DNA of 64,000 nt. Origin: Montifringilla adamsi. Taxonomy: Eukaryota; Chordata; Aves; Passeriformes; Passeridae. The position numbers and the translations under genes are program-made. Positions 1-11,891 of the stretch are shown here, in pieces (position 1 is the stretch's first letter; each line of letters begins with the position of its first letter). Below the pieces are notes generated by a model. The model saw only the letters and a list, made by a program, of their open reading frames with translations, did no database searches and had not been told where the DNA came from. The DNA lies in contig JAGGNK010009114.1 of assembly GCA_017590115.1 (NCBI GenBank), positions 20,932,662-20,996,661 of the forward strand. The letters run 5' to 3'.

Positions 1-287
1 TGGCTTTGCAGGAAATCCCAGATCAGTGTGCCCTGGCAGGCTCAGGCAGGCACCAGAGAAATGACTCAGCTCCAGCAGTCCATACCTGTCACCGAGGGAG
101 ATGGAAGAGTCAAACTCTGACTGCAGAGATAACAAACTGCAGGGGCTGGTGGCCAGCTGCCAGCACCACAGCCAGCCTGGGAGAGGCTGCAAGCAGCTCC
201 AGCTCCAGCTGGGCACCTTGGAAAGCTAAAAGCACATCCAGGGGGCTAAATCCTGCTTTCTGTTAAATGTTTTGGTGTTGAATGATT

Positions 288-289
<2 letters not shown>
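1..289. other. Non-coding edge, locally GC-richer
   Basis: This stretch is richer in G, C and CAG/CTG-like words than most of the window, for example the run around 155-220 with repeated AGCTCCAGCTCCAGCT. One frame stays open for 86 codons, but its translation is low-complexity (Ser/Ala-rich at the end) and shows no domain, so I read it as a chance ORF. The stretch ends directly in a long poly-T tract. Confidence 0.6.

Positions 290-348
<59 letters not shown>
290..348. repeat. Poly-T homopolymer, about 59 bases
   Basis: An uninterrupted run of T from 290 to 348. It could be the poly-A tail of a minus-strand retro-insertion, but the sequence to its left resembles no retroelement I know and I see no target-site duplication. 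The true length is uncertain, because homopolymers this long are poorly measured by most sequencing chemistries. Confidence 0.95.
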
Positions 349-3281
349 CCTTTGCTGTCTTTAGAGAAAATCCTGTTACATCTGGATGGACAAACGATAT
401 TACCTAGCAGAATGAAGAATTTTTTTTTTTACATATCCTGTCTTTATGCCTGAATAGCTTTATATTCTCCTGTGTAAAGCTCCTTTGCTTCTGCAAACAA
501 GATTATTCTCTAAATATCCGTTTTACATGCACAGAGACAGTATAGATATCTCCAGTTTTCTACCAGGACCATTTCAAAGAAACCCCAACCCCAAACCAAA
601 ACATCTTTTAAAACAGTGGATTATTTCACATCTTTCAGCAGATAATATTAAAGACAAGAGTCTGTAACTTTCTGTTCAGTATGCACATTTTCAGATGGAA
701 TACAGTTTTAAAAAATGCCAGTATATTACCCCATATTTCATTTTCCATTTTTTTGTAAACGATGTCTTAAGAGAGAAATAAACCAAATACGAAGGCTATT
801 ATTAAAGTTCACCTTTAGTATCGCTTCTGGATTAAATGTATTTTAATATGTTTCACAGTTTTAATATTCAATAGTAATGCTTTTATAAAGAATAATTTTT
901 AGCTTTAGCATTCCAATAGCTCTGTCCAAACTTAGACTTTAAGCACAAACACAAAGAATTTGCATATCTACCGAGTTTAGGGGTTAATTTGTGCAATATT
1001 GCAACAGGTTATTTTAAAAAATATTACTTTGTGCTGCTTGCTCTTGCATTCCCTAGGGGCAGGGAGATGTCAGTTCCCATTAGCAGGATCTTGACCTTGG
1101 ATGCTCCCAAAGGAGCACAGCAGGGCAGCTAATTGCCTGTGCCTTAAACACAGTAACCCTATAACACAACCAAAAGGGAGTAACAATTTCAGCAAATCCT
1201 TCAGTGCTCTCTGAAATTATTCTCTGCTGCAGCCAAGATACTTTGTATCTGAAGAAATTGTCTTTTTTGAATAAGAAGCTGGGTTTGTCCCTGGACCAAA
1301 TTTCAGCTACAATGACTAAAAATGAGTCATTTTTCTAGACTCATTCTCAGTTGGCTGACAGAGCAAAAGCTCCAGGATTTTTTAGTGGTATATTTTGAAT
1401 ATGTGCCTTGTCATGCATTGTTTTTGGTTTTTTTTGTTTTGTTTACTGGATCACATTTTCCCTGAAGAATTGATGTAATGATGTGCTGGGGTCCAGAACT
1501 CATAAGTATTAGGAGAGATTTTGCAAAGAGCTTTGAATCAGACATATACTTAGCAAATAATAGATGTATACAAATGACAAGTGTAATCGAAACAAATTTA
1601 GATCCATTACAGCAACACCAAAGAAAAAGCATCGAAAAATCACAATGCTCAAGATCTTAAAGAGAAAGTGGCAGATTTCTGCATGTGAGGTGCTTTTTAA
1701 AGAGGGTTAAAAAGAAAGAGCTTGCAAAGATAATTTCATTTTCCCTGATGGCTAGAACAGAGGGTTGGCCCAAGGTCAAGGCAATTAATGGGAATTATTT
1801 TCAGTATCTTAATGAGGTGTCTCACAAAAGTCAAATTGGAAGTGCTGAGCCTGGCACTGGGTGCTCAGTAGGAATTGGGCTTATTAGAGGAAGAGGCACC
1901 AGCAGATGGTGCTCAAGAATACACAGAATTGCTTCTGGTTCTGCAGGGCTAACCCAGCCCAGCACACAGATATTTGTGATCAGCTTTCCTGGAAAAATGG
2001 GAAAAAAAAAAAAGGCCAGATCTCAAGAGAAATCCTATCCATCCTGTGCATCTTGCACATCCTAAATAATGCCTGCAACCCTCTGAGTCATGATCTCCCC
2101 AAAGGAGGGGTCAGTGCAATTCTTTCTTCTTTTGTCAGGTCTGAGATGAATCAGTAGCAAGTCATGATTGGTGTTGTCAAGAAATGCTGACAAATTTGAC
2201 AGTGAGGGCACTGCTGATTGCCCTAAACCCATATTTTTTATCAGAAAAATGGTATTGCTTGGCTTACTCAGAGCATTCCTTTCCCAGAGAACTGTCAGTG
2301 TCAGTGAGGGGTCTCTAAGTTTTTTAGATGATGCTGCCTGTTCTGAAATGCAACTGCTTTCTCATTTCATTTCAGCTTTGGATTTTATATCACTGATCTC
2401 TTTGGAAAACTCTTCTCAGTGTTATGTGTTTCCAGACATTCTCTGCCCAAGTATCTAATCTGAAAATTACTGCCTGTAATACTTGCAAAACTGGTTTTAG
2501 AAGGAAATTTGTCTCAGCTCTTGGTGCTGCAGCATGTAGGAGATGTCTGAAACACATCCCTAGGCTTGCCATCAAGACTTCTTTTCTCTGTTTCACCAAG
2601 AAGATTTTTCTTTGCCTCTCTCTGTGAACTTGAAAATGGTTAATAGGAAGATCATGTGGTCTATGGATACCTTCTGAATTATAATAGGAAAAAATAGAGT
2701 TGGAAATAGAAATTATCCCTAGAAATAACTATAGAAACTGAGAAAGAAAAGTCCTTTGCAATCTCAGACAGTCCCGTAAGTCCTATACTACTCCTGTAGT
2801 CCTGCTTGAGAGATTTGCACAGCACAGCTCCTCTTCTTATTCCATGAAACCAGAACCATGTTTAGGCCATGAAACATTTCTTCATTTCTCTGTAATGTGT
2901 TCTAGTCAATGATTACAATCTCATTATATTAACTATTAAAACAGGGTAGCAGTTTTCTAGAAAACCTTTCATCTGTTCTGTTTGTTCTCTTAAGTCAATT
3001 AGGAATTTCATGATCTTCTTTCTTGATAATTTCTAATTCTTCTTTAATGAAATTAATTCTATGGCAATTCTGTCTGAATACCTGTGGGAAAAAAACCCCA
3101 AACATATGAACAATGTATATCTTTTTCATACAGCTTGGCTGTTGTATTATACCTTTTAAATATCTTTACTAACTTCCAGAATAATCTGTATTTTTTTTAT
3201 CTTTCACCACACATTTTCAAAATGTTCAATAAAACATGTTTTAGTGCTAAATGACAAGTAGAAGATACATTTGAATCAGTT
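349..3281. other. AT-rich unique non-coding sequence
   Basis: No recognisable repeat, exon or RNA gene. The longest frame (1685-2065, 126 codons) is Lys/Ser-rich with a poly-Lys run from an A tract near 2000 and has no domain. Short homopolymer runs occur, for example T runs at about 420 and 3190. Confidence 0.7.
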
Positions 3282-3821
3282 TTATTTCACAGTCTTGTTA
3301 AATTTTGAATAGACTGCACTTCTCATCTGTAAAAGATAATTCATATTAAATGTTTGCAGTGGTTTCACTACTAGGCTACTAGGAAGGAAATTAAATCCAT
3401 CCCAGCTGAAACCAGGACAATATTGCATAATTAATATTAGACACAGAAGTAAATAAATGCATTTATTTTTAAAGGCACGTATGGAGCAATGACTGTTCCT
3501 GAAGGTTAAGAATGGGAGTGGACAAAGGGAATTCAGCTGTAAATGCTGACCCTGCTTCCCACTCATTAAGTGTATGTTATAATTTTGATTTGCATAGATG
3601 TTAACAAATGCAAGGTCACTAAATCTCATATGGACCAGGGCAAGTCCTGACAGAAGCCAACACAAGGCTGAAAGCTGCTGGCCCATCAGCTCAGCACAGC
3701 TGTTTCCCAATGGTTGTGTTCCCTCTTCCATCAAAGAGACACATTTGTCTGTCTGAATCTTCTCCCTGTTGGAACACCTGTGTTTGGCAGTCACGTTATT
3801 CTTGCGAGAACCCAAAATCAT
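3282..3821 (-). other. Longest ORF of the window (179 codons), probably not a gene
   Basis: This frame runs from an ATG at 3821 to a stop near 3282 on the minus strand. Its product would be 179 residues with scattered hydrophobic stretches, including LYLLLCLILIMQY-like residues around 120-135, and a few cysteines. I recognise no domain, signal peptide or family. About 45 bp inside it (3375-3419) looks like a piece of an endogenous-retrovirus LTR on the same strand, which argues against ancient coding constraint. I see no promoter. It is longer than a simple stop-frequency estimate would make common in sequence of this composition, so I record it, but I think it is chance. Confidence 0.15.
3375..3419 (-). 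mobile_element. Truncated 5' end of an avian ERV LTR
   Basis: On the minus strand the sequence starts TGTCCTGGTTTCAGCTGGGA and continues through a TTAATTTCCTTCCTAGTAGC-like segment. From memory this matches the first ~45 bases of an LTR common in bird genomes. The match stops at about 3375, so only the LTR start survives. It carries no coding sequence. The family assignment is from memory. Confidence 0.5.
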
Positions 3822-4223
3822 GAAGTCAGCAGCATTCTGCAGTTGTTGGGGTTTGTTTTGTATTTGAGATCAGTTTAAAATCCTTTAGGCATAGCCCCTG
3901 AGCGGTTCTATGAACTAGTGCATCTCAGTCTCCATCTTTTCAGTTTGTTTCTCTCTGTCATTGATCTGTCAATGCTCTCTGTTTTCCTAATTTACTAATG
4001 AGAACAGTTCAGTGTTATGCCATCATCTTGGCCCAGAGAACTTGCTCTTTCAAACAGCAGAACAGGAAAATTTTTGACGTATCCATAGAACAGAAATACT
4101 TATATTTTGTCCATATTTTCACCACAGCATCCAGTGTATTCCATCAAGTTCAGAACTCTGTGGAAGGTCATGTTGTACCACTGGCAAGTGCTATCCTGAA
4201 TTTGAGTCTCAAGTTTTAGAGCT
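3822..4223. other. Non-coding stretch before the tandem duplication
   Basis: I see no repeat or gene here. The 73-codon frame at 3998-4219 has no features. The stretch ends at the left breakpoint of the 464-bp duplication. Confidence 0.6.
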
Positions 4224-4686
4224 GTGGTTCAGATGGGCATTTAATTAACACTCCTATAGCCTTTCCAAAAACATTTGCTTTTTGCTTTCCCCTGTCATTT
4301 AAAGTAGCAAATACAGGAGAACTTTACCAGATTTTGGTTTGGTTTTTTTTTTTCCCTCTTGTACAAGTTCACTTATATCCCAATCTATAACGCTTTTTTA
4401 ACTTGGATCACCATATAAACTATTCAAGCTAGTCTCACAAAAACTGGAAGCAAACAAAAAAAAAAGTAATGAAAATGGAAAACAAGAAGAGTAAACTGAA
4501 AAAAAATTTTCTCTTTATTTCAAGGAAAACCTGAAATTTTGGGTGAAAGTATTATCTGATTTCTTTTGATCATAACATCATGGTCTGCTATGGTAAGGAG
4601 CTTTATTCTCCTTGTTTAACATGCAAACTTGAGTCAGACTAAAAATAACAGAGCAGAACCAGGCTGGCCAGTGGGTGAGCTTGAGA
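4224..4686. repeat. 464-bp tandem duplication, copy 1
   Basis: The unit begins GTGGTTCAGATGGGC and ends with GTGGGTGAGCTTGAGA, followed at once by copy 2. Reading the two copies side by side, they agree base for base except in one G/T homopolymer (about 4337-4353, GGT11 in copy 1 and GT13 in copy 2), which makes copy 1 one base shorter. The unit is AT-rich, has no recognisable transposon ends and contains no plausible gene. Confidence 0.95.
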
Positions 4687-5150
4687 GTGGTTCAGATGGG
4701 CATTTAATTAACACTCCTATAGCCTTTCCAAAAACATTTGCTTTTTGCTTTCCCCTGTCATTTAAAGTAGCAAATACAGGAGAACTTTACCAGATTTTGG
4801 TTTGTTTTTTTTTTTTTCCCTCTTGTACAAGTTCACTTATATCCCAATCTATAACGCTTTTTTAACTTGGATCACCATATAAACTATTCAAGCTAGTCTC
4901 ACAAAAACTGGAAGCAAACAAAAAAAAAAGTAATGAAAATGGAAAACAAGAAGAGTAAACTGAAAAAAAATTTTCTCTTTATTTCAAGGAAAACCTGAAA
5001 TTTTGGGTGAAAGTATTATCTGATTTCTTTTGATCATAACATCATGGTCTGCTATGGTAAGGAGCTTTATTCTCCTTGTTTAACATGCAAACTTGAGTCA
5101 GACTAAAAATAACAGAGCAGAACCAGGCTGGCCAGTGGGTGAGCTTGAGA
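4687..5150. repeat. 464-bp tandem duplication, copy 2
   Basis: Direct continuation of copy 1, in the same orientation and with no spacer. The breakpoints share only a single G (4687 and 5151), which points to end-joining or replication slippage rather than recombination between repeats. The near-identity means a very recent duplication or an assembly artefact. A 78-codon frame at 4629-4865 exists only because it crosses the junction. Confidence 0.95.
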
Positions 5151-5368
5151 GAACAGGTGAACTCCAGAGAGTCTTTCCATGGGAAGAAAGATTAATCACC
5201 TGTCCTTGCTCTGAAAGCAGCAGCAGTGCCCAAGCGCTGAGCCAAAGGCTGTGATTGCTCATTACCACCCCAAAACATCTCTTACTTGCCGTGGGCTACC
5301 AATAGAGATAAAGGCAAATTGGGGTTGTAGAGCTTCTTCTCTAAACTGAAACAAACTGCATTTTGATC

Positions 5369-5747
5369 TCATTGGAATAAAATATGCTGAGCTTGAACCA
5401 CTGAGAGTCTGGGATGTTGGCAGGAGCCTTTCAGCTCCTGATGTTGGAATTTACACTGGATGCTTGCAGCTACTTTGTTGGTACTGAAGATAGCAAAGAC
5501 AACCCCATGAGAGCAACAGGGGACCAATTCTTCTTTTTCCTCTTTCCCATAGTAGGAAAATTGCCTGATTCTAGCTGTCAAAACCAAAGTTTGCTGAATT
5601 CAATAGTAGTCTGTCTGAGTGGGAGCCAGTGAGCAGCACAACAGGGACAAATAGCAGCTGTGGAACATACCTTGCTCCAGGTCCTTCTGGAATGAGAGCC
5701 ACTAAAAATAGAAACAGCACCGTGATAAAAGTTAGCCCAGTGAGCAT
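5369..5747 (-). other. Candidate two-exon frame for a small secreted peptide (speculative)
   Basis: On the minus strand an ATG at 5747-5745, with G at -3, opens a frame starting MLTGLTFITVLFLFLVAL and then IPEGPGA. This looks like a signal peptide. The putative exon ends at 5671 in AAG with donor GTATGT (5670-5665). A pyrimidine-rich acceptor ending TATCTTCAG lies at 5484, and exon 2 (5483-5369) continues in the matching phase to a TGA, giving 63 residues in total. The mature part would have two cysteines about 12 apart (CKFQHQELKGSC). The 187-bp GT-AG intron is short but possible in birds. AATAAA on the minus strand lies at 4983-4978, inside the duplication. I recognise no family. T-rich DNA often encodes hydrophobic stretches by chance, so this is a candidate only. 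Confidence 0.15.
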
Positions 5748-8700
5748 AACCCAGTCTTATCATGGTAAAATTGCTTTCCTACCAGTGGGGGAATTTGATT
5801 CCATGTCTGTGCCGGGGGATAAAACCAAGCAAACTCCTTCGTAATTCTTGTACTCTCTTTAGTTTTGTACTTGAGCCAAGGAACAGTTAGAAACAGAGCA
5901 AGTTTTGTATTTCTTCTAAAAAAATCTGATGCAAGAGAAAAATTTCAATATCCGGCCAAATATGTGAGAAAAGGTTAAATGGCAAGATAGCCATCCTCTT
6001 TTTTTCCCCTTTTTCCAGTATCAGCTGACACCTGAAAGACATCACAAAGCTTCAACACCTTGAAATAAACCTAAGTTGCACAAGGGAAGTCAGGCATTAT
6101 TTGACTTTATTAAGCTGGCTCCTCCAAGTTTAGCTGTAATAAACAAAGCTGGTAAAAGCAAACACAAAGAAACCCTTTCATACTGCAAAATATGCAGCAG
6201 AGATTTGTCAAAAATGTCTTTGACAATAGAGCCACTTTACAAACACTGTTGTTGATTCTTATGCAGATGAGGCAGTTAAAATAAATGTGTTTCAGCAATT
6301 TATGGTTCTCAGAGTTAATAAAGTTATTTTATTAATGGAAAAAGTTCTCCCTGCTGGACTTCAGAACCTATTGATTTTATTTGAGTAGCTTAGTGGCAGA
6401 CTGCTAAAGGTATGAGTTCAGGAGAGCTGATGCAGCAAAAAGAAAGATAGTATCTCTTACAAAAATTTAATTATCTTGACACTAAAACTGCATCTTATTT
6501 TAAAAATTAATCTCCATTAAAAAAATAGGCAATGTCTAAAAGTAAAATGCCTGTCATGTGTTATTGGCAAATCTAAAATGAAACTGCAGGCAAGAATGAT
6601 TGATTACATCTAAGGCAAGGAGCCATGATATGATAATGAAACTGGTTAGACAGAAAAATATTTGACTGAGCAAGAAAACTAAGCTGGGTCTCCAGAAATG
6701 AATGTTCTCGTAAAAATACAAATAGAAGTGTGAAGCTCACATAAAACCTGAAGATGTTATGTTCCCTATCTTGTGCTGTGTGGTAAAATCAAAGATCAGA
6801 AGAAAAGTTGGGAAACCAGCCTGGATCATTAGCACAATGCTTTTTAATATTATTTTTCCAACAGGGAAAGGGAGGAGAGCCTTCAGCCAATAGATTCATC
6901 TCTCAGCCACAAGAAAATGATTTCGGGTTTCTCAGGCAGGATTTTTGATTGAGTTATCCTGGAGTGTATTCTCTGCTCTTTACTACAGCTTGGTATTGAT
7001 GTGTGTGGAAGGGCAGTTTTCTGGTGCTTACAGTATGTTTCTTTCTAAAGTGTCTTGTAACACAGAGAGACTGTGGGTGTGTGTCCATGCCTTATATAGA
7101 CATGGGTGTGTTATATTGCATTGTTTAATATATCATATAAACACACAGACTCACTGCTGTGTCCGCAGAAACACACTTTGTATGAAAAAACCATATACTT
7201 GCAGTAAAATGTGCAGAGTGTGTTTGATCCCCTCCTTTCCCCTGGGGAGCTGCAGGGTTTAAGGCTGTATGATGGTTCCTGCTTCTGCAGGAGCAGCAGA
7301 GCTGCGTGCTGAAGGGATGATATCCCTGCCATGAAATCCCTGTGCTGCCCCTGTGCAGGAATCCTGATTTCTCCCCAGGCACGGGTGTGTTTTGAAGCGC
7401 AGACACATCTACAGTGCCACTTACACACAATGTGTGCAGAAGAGCAGCCTTGTCTTGGAGATTTTAGAATGATGTTCTAAATGTTGTGCTGTAGCAGAGA
7501 AGGTGACTGGGACACTTCAGTGGAAAAGTGAGAAACGTGCCCAAAATCATGTGGCTGTCTTAAAATAACACTATTTTATTAAAACATTATGGCAACCCCC
7601 TAGTTTCTTCTGGAGCTCTTAAAATACAAAATCTACTCTCTTTGCTCTGTTACTGTTGCATTCCAACCAAGCAAAGTCAGAGCCTGGTAAATCTGTCTGG
7701 GAGGTTTTTAATCCTTTAGCTTCTTTCCAGTCCACGTATGACTTTGAAAAGCTTCAAAAAATCAAAGGATAAAGTAAAAAGTGAATCTGATGAGTTTTAC
7801 AAATCAGTAAAGAAAGAATGATAAAAGAAACCAAAACAACTAAATTAAATCTTCACAAATAGACCCGTGTAACTCCAAGGACAGCAGTGCTTATCTACAC
7901 AGAGCAGTTGCAAAAGTAAAGAAAGAACTGGGAATCCTATTGATAGAAGAAAAACAAAGTATTTATCCTGTGGCCAAGGAGGAGGTGCTGAAGCTGGATG
8001 TCTGAACAGTGATATTGAAAATATTTCCTTTATCAGCTTTAAGGTCACTGACATGCTAACATTCTCTGGCAGTGATGAGAACACATTCTTTGTGTGTACT
8101 GAGTGTGAACCCCCTTTCATTCCCAAATAATTTCCCTCAGGTTCTTCCTGGTCCATCCAGTGCTTGGGCTGGAGCAGCTCCAACAGGGAAAGGGCAAATA
8201 AGATCATCTTCACTTGACATTTGTGCTTGGGCAAACTTTTAGCCCAAGAGAAGTAACAAGTTAGTGATAAACAGGACAGAACTGTAATAATGAAAGAGGA
8301 AAGCAAAGCTCTCCCAGTATTGCCAGGTTCACATTTATGGAGTGCAGTAAAAAGCAGAGTAGGAATTAAGTCCTAGACATAACAGACATAGACTCAGTTG
8401 AAGTCTGTAGATTATATCTTGCTGTTGAAGTTCTCCATCATGCACAGTTGTAATATGAAAGCAGAATTTTCTGAGCTGTAATATGGCAATTAAAATTGAT
8501 TTATGGACAGAGAGCCTTTGGTGTGATATCCCACTGAAATTTCAGAGCCAAAGGTCTTGCCACCAAGAAACTGCCAAGTGCTTCTGGGATCTTAATGACA
8601 GAGAAATGTAAATCAGTCACCAAAAATGTGGCTGCAAGTTTTGCTGTTCAGTCTGAATATTTCACATGGGCCCCTACCCTCCCCGCAAAATAAAGCCCTG

Positions 8701-11460
8701 TAGATGCCACTAACACAGCTTATTACGTCCACTTTATTATATAATTTTTAGGGGAAAGGGTATTTATTAAAGCATCTGTGGTTAAAATTTGTTATAATTT
8801 CTCCTGTCTAAAAGGCTGAAAGACCCTTGCTTTTCACTGTGGAGGTCATTCAGGAAGTTCTGTATGTCCTTAGTGTGCAATCAGGTAAGCATCATCACTC
8901 ACAGAAACACACATCCATTCATCAATTTTATAGCTCTGAGAATTTCTACAGGCTGGATCAAATTAATACATCCTGTTTGAAATGAGAGACATTATAGCTA
9001 AAATACTAAAATTGCTTTTTAAAACCACTTTAAAAAAAAATATTCCTCTTGCGCTGTACTGCAGAACTGAACAGTCAAGTCTGGTCTTGTTTGATTTTTA
9101 CTCTAGATGAATTCTTAATAGCTAAAGTTTCCACTGAGACTTGTAGGCACTCAGCATGTTTAAAAATTGGGTAAGAGTATTTACACACAATTTTTGACTT
9201 TAAGAACCGTGGTGCAGGAATCCCAAGGATTCAGCCTGCTGAAGGACGCTGATTCCTGGTGTTTGTGTTCTGTGCCACCAGGGGAATCCTCAGCCCCTGC
9301 AGAATGGAGCCCCTGGATGAGAGCCGAACATGTACCACATCTAGAAATGCCTTCTACCTGTTATTTCGAATTGCAAATTCTAAAAAATGGTACTAATTGT
9401 ACATTCTACATCTAGCAGTCATTCTGCCTCTTTCTTTTATCCAAAGCTGTAATGGGTTACAGAAACATATCCAAAAGATTCTATTGGAAGTTCCACTTCT
9501 TGGTTTTCATGTAAAATAGAAGTGCATGGTTGGTTTATCTGAATTTGGGATTACTCAAATACCCTTTTAACCTGTTCTGATCAGGAGGAATTGAATTAAT
9601 ATTCCTGGGGATCTGTTTAAAGGCATCCTGCAGAAACAGAGGGAAGAAGGAATGGGGGAAAGTAACCTTTAAGTTTGTGTTTGTTTATTTGAATGTTCTA
9701 TTTTGTACAAGGCGAAATAGCCTACAGTCTTGTCATTTAAGAGATGGGAAAAGCCTAAGGCATTTGATGTGCCTGAATACTTCTGTTGTATTGCCATGAT
9801 ATTTAGGAAAAAAAATACATGTATTTATATTATGTGTTTTGTCTGCCTAGTGGCTTAGCATTGGTAAAGGTTTGGGTGCCATTTTTTGTAATTTGTTTTA
9901 GCTTCTTTCCCTGCATATCACACATGGTTACAGTGCCTGTATTCACAACATGTATTACATTGTAATTCCCTGACAAACTACTGAGGTTGAAAGAAAAGTG
10001 TACATTCTTCATCACTGCATCTTTCACCTTTTTTCTTCTTGTTTTAGTTTTTTTTCTCCTTTCCCCTCTATGGAAGGATACAGTGATGTCTAGAAGACAA
10101 GGAACAGGCAAAATAAAAGACATGTTTATCTTTTAAATATCTTTAATTGTTCTGTGATAGAAATGATTCCTACTTACAAAATAACATCTGAAGAAGCAGA
10201 TATTTTAAAAAATCTGACTCAAGATTTCTATTCTAACATATCCTAACACTGAGCACTTTTCTAGCAAGTTTTGAGGAAATGTTCTCCACTGTGAAGGAAA
10301 GGAGGAAAGAGAAATGTCAGTATTGGTGCTTGCCTCGAGTAATTCTGTTGACAATAGGGGGTAATTAACAAAATTAACCATGGGTTTTATGCATTTTTAA
10401 GTAAACACAGAATATTAGTTACACAGGAAATAGCTCCCTCACTGGTGGGTGTGTAGCAGGGGTCACACCAGGGATCTGTTTGGCTCATTCTTTGCTTGGC
10501 AGCAAGAGGGGCTAAAGAGAAATCAGAAACAGAGACTGCATGGAGCTTGCTTTCCTCCCAGCATGCTGCTCTGGCTTGTAGAACAGTGTGTAAGCTCAGG
10601 AAGGGAAAGAAATTAGGTTAGAAAACTGTTCCATCCTTGACACTTCCAGTTAATAGATTCAGGATCTCCAGTTATCAGACTTCTACTTCTCTACTTTGGG
10701 TTTTTCCTTTGTTTTGGCTCCCAGCTCTCCTGAAGTCTTGTGAATGTAAACGCCTCAATATGGGCTCATGTGTCTGCTTTTAAGTTCTCTACTGGATGTA
10801 GGGCCTCTTTTAAATAATGGCTCTCAAGGTTTGGGTCTCTGATGGGAGTAGTACTTCTCTATTTTTCTCTTTTTCTACTTTTCTGGTGGTTTTTATTAGA
10901 ACCAGATTCTTCTCTGATAATTTAATTTACCCAAGTTGGTTTTATTATCCTGTATTATTTCATCAAGCTTTGGACAAAACAGAAGTTATAACCCCTTCCA
11001 CCTCTTCATATCCCATTACCATGGTGTAGGAGGAAAATATTTCAACATAACATTGGATGCAGAATATCAGGAAATAACACACATTTTGAAGTCTTGGTAC
11101 TAAACAATTCTCACAGATGTTAACTGGCCATTTGGTATTGGAATTGTTTTAAAAAACATTGGAAGTATAGTATGAGATGGTGGCTAGATGCTGCTGAGTG
11201 AATATTTAATTTTTTCCACTCCTCTCTCTCTGGTGACAATTAGATGGTCACAGAGGCAGTCCCCCTTTCAGCCATCACCATCCCACTCTCTCTCTGCAGG
11301 TACCACACATCCTGCCCCAGTGCCTGCACTGAATTTGCTGTGCATACTGATAAACCATTTATATCACAGAATTGCTGTCCATTTGAGGCATACATATTAT
11401 GCTTCATATATAAGTATGAAATTCGAGTTTCTCGTTATCTGTGTCAGAGTTTTATTTTGG
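5748..11460. other. Long unique non-coding stretch
   Basis: No transposon, RNA gene or convincing exon seen. A minus-strand frame at 7845-8306 (153 codons) starts with a hydrophobic segment but has no domain. A weak exon-like arrangement (AG at 8813-8814, CAG|GTAAGC at 8884-8885, open between) stands alone. Around 7060-7150 there is mild TG/CA-rich sequence without a proper microsatellite. Confidence 0.6.
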
Positions 11461-11468
11461 GACAGGTT

Positions 11469-11887
11469 TGTGGCAGTCATATTTTCTGGAAAAATCCCTT
11501 TGCCCAGGATTTCTCTCCTGGGAAGCTGAGAAGGCTCAGAGAAAAAGGAAAATATTATCTCATTTGCTTCTCCTGTGTTTTGCTGCTTTGGAATGTGGTT
11601 GGAGATTGTTTATCCAACAGGTGATTGTTTCTTTGGTTTCATGTCAATTGTTTTGACTTATTGGTCAATTGGGGCCAAGTTGTGTCGAGGCTCTGAAAAG
11701 ACTCACCAGTTTTTCATTAGTATCTTTTCAGCCTTCTGTCTGTATCCTTTCTGTATTCTTTAGTATAGTTTAGTTTAGTATTCTTTAATATAATATAGAT
11801 CATAAAATAATAAATTAGCCTTCTGAGAACATGGAGTCAGATTCATCATTTCCTTCCTTCGTCTGGGGACCCCACAAATACAAGACA
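11469..11887 (+). mobile_element. Solo LTR of a songbird endogenous retrovirus
   Basis: The element starts TGTGGCAGTCATATTTTCTG and ends in ACAAGACA, the TG...CA form of retroviral LTRs, about 419 bp long. GGTT flanks it on both sides (11465-11468 and 11888-11891), a 4-bp target-site duplication. The match extends to GACAGGTT on both sides, so a longer duplication or chance match is possible. A polyadenylation signal AATAAA lies at 11809-11814 in the AT-rich 3' part, as expected for the R region. The sequence matches, from memory, an LTR abundant in passerines (zebra finch TguLTR type). No internal gag, pol or env sequence and no second LTR lie nearby, so it is a solo LTR left by LTR-LTR recombination. 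Strand follows the polyadenylation signal. Confidence 0.85.
11809..11814 (+). promoter_or_regulatory. Polyadenylation signal AATAAA inside the LTR
   Basis: A canonical AATAAA about 70 bases before the LTR 3' end. In an intact provirus it would set the RNA 3' end; in a solo LTR it could end transcripts that read in from outside. Confidence 0.6.
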
Positions 11888-11891
11888 GGTT

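Noticed and set aside
7845..8306. 153-codon minus-strand ORF with a hydrophobic start
   Set aside because: No recognisable domain, no promoter or splice context; hydrophobic residues follow from T-rich DNA.
8815..8884. 70-bp open segment between AG and CAG|GTAAGC
   Set aside because: Weak acceptor (CTAAAAG) and isolated; 70 bp open by chance is common.
11188..11763. Overlapping plus-strand ORFs, up to 126 codons, some cysteine-rich
   Set aside because: They run into the solo LTR, occupy several frames of the same DNA and show no domain; composition effects.
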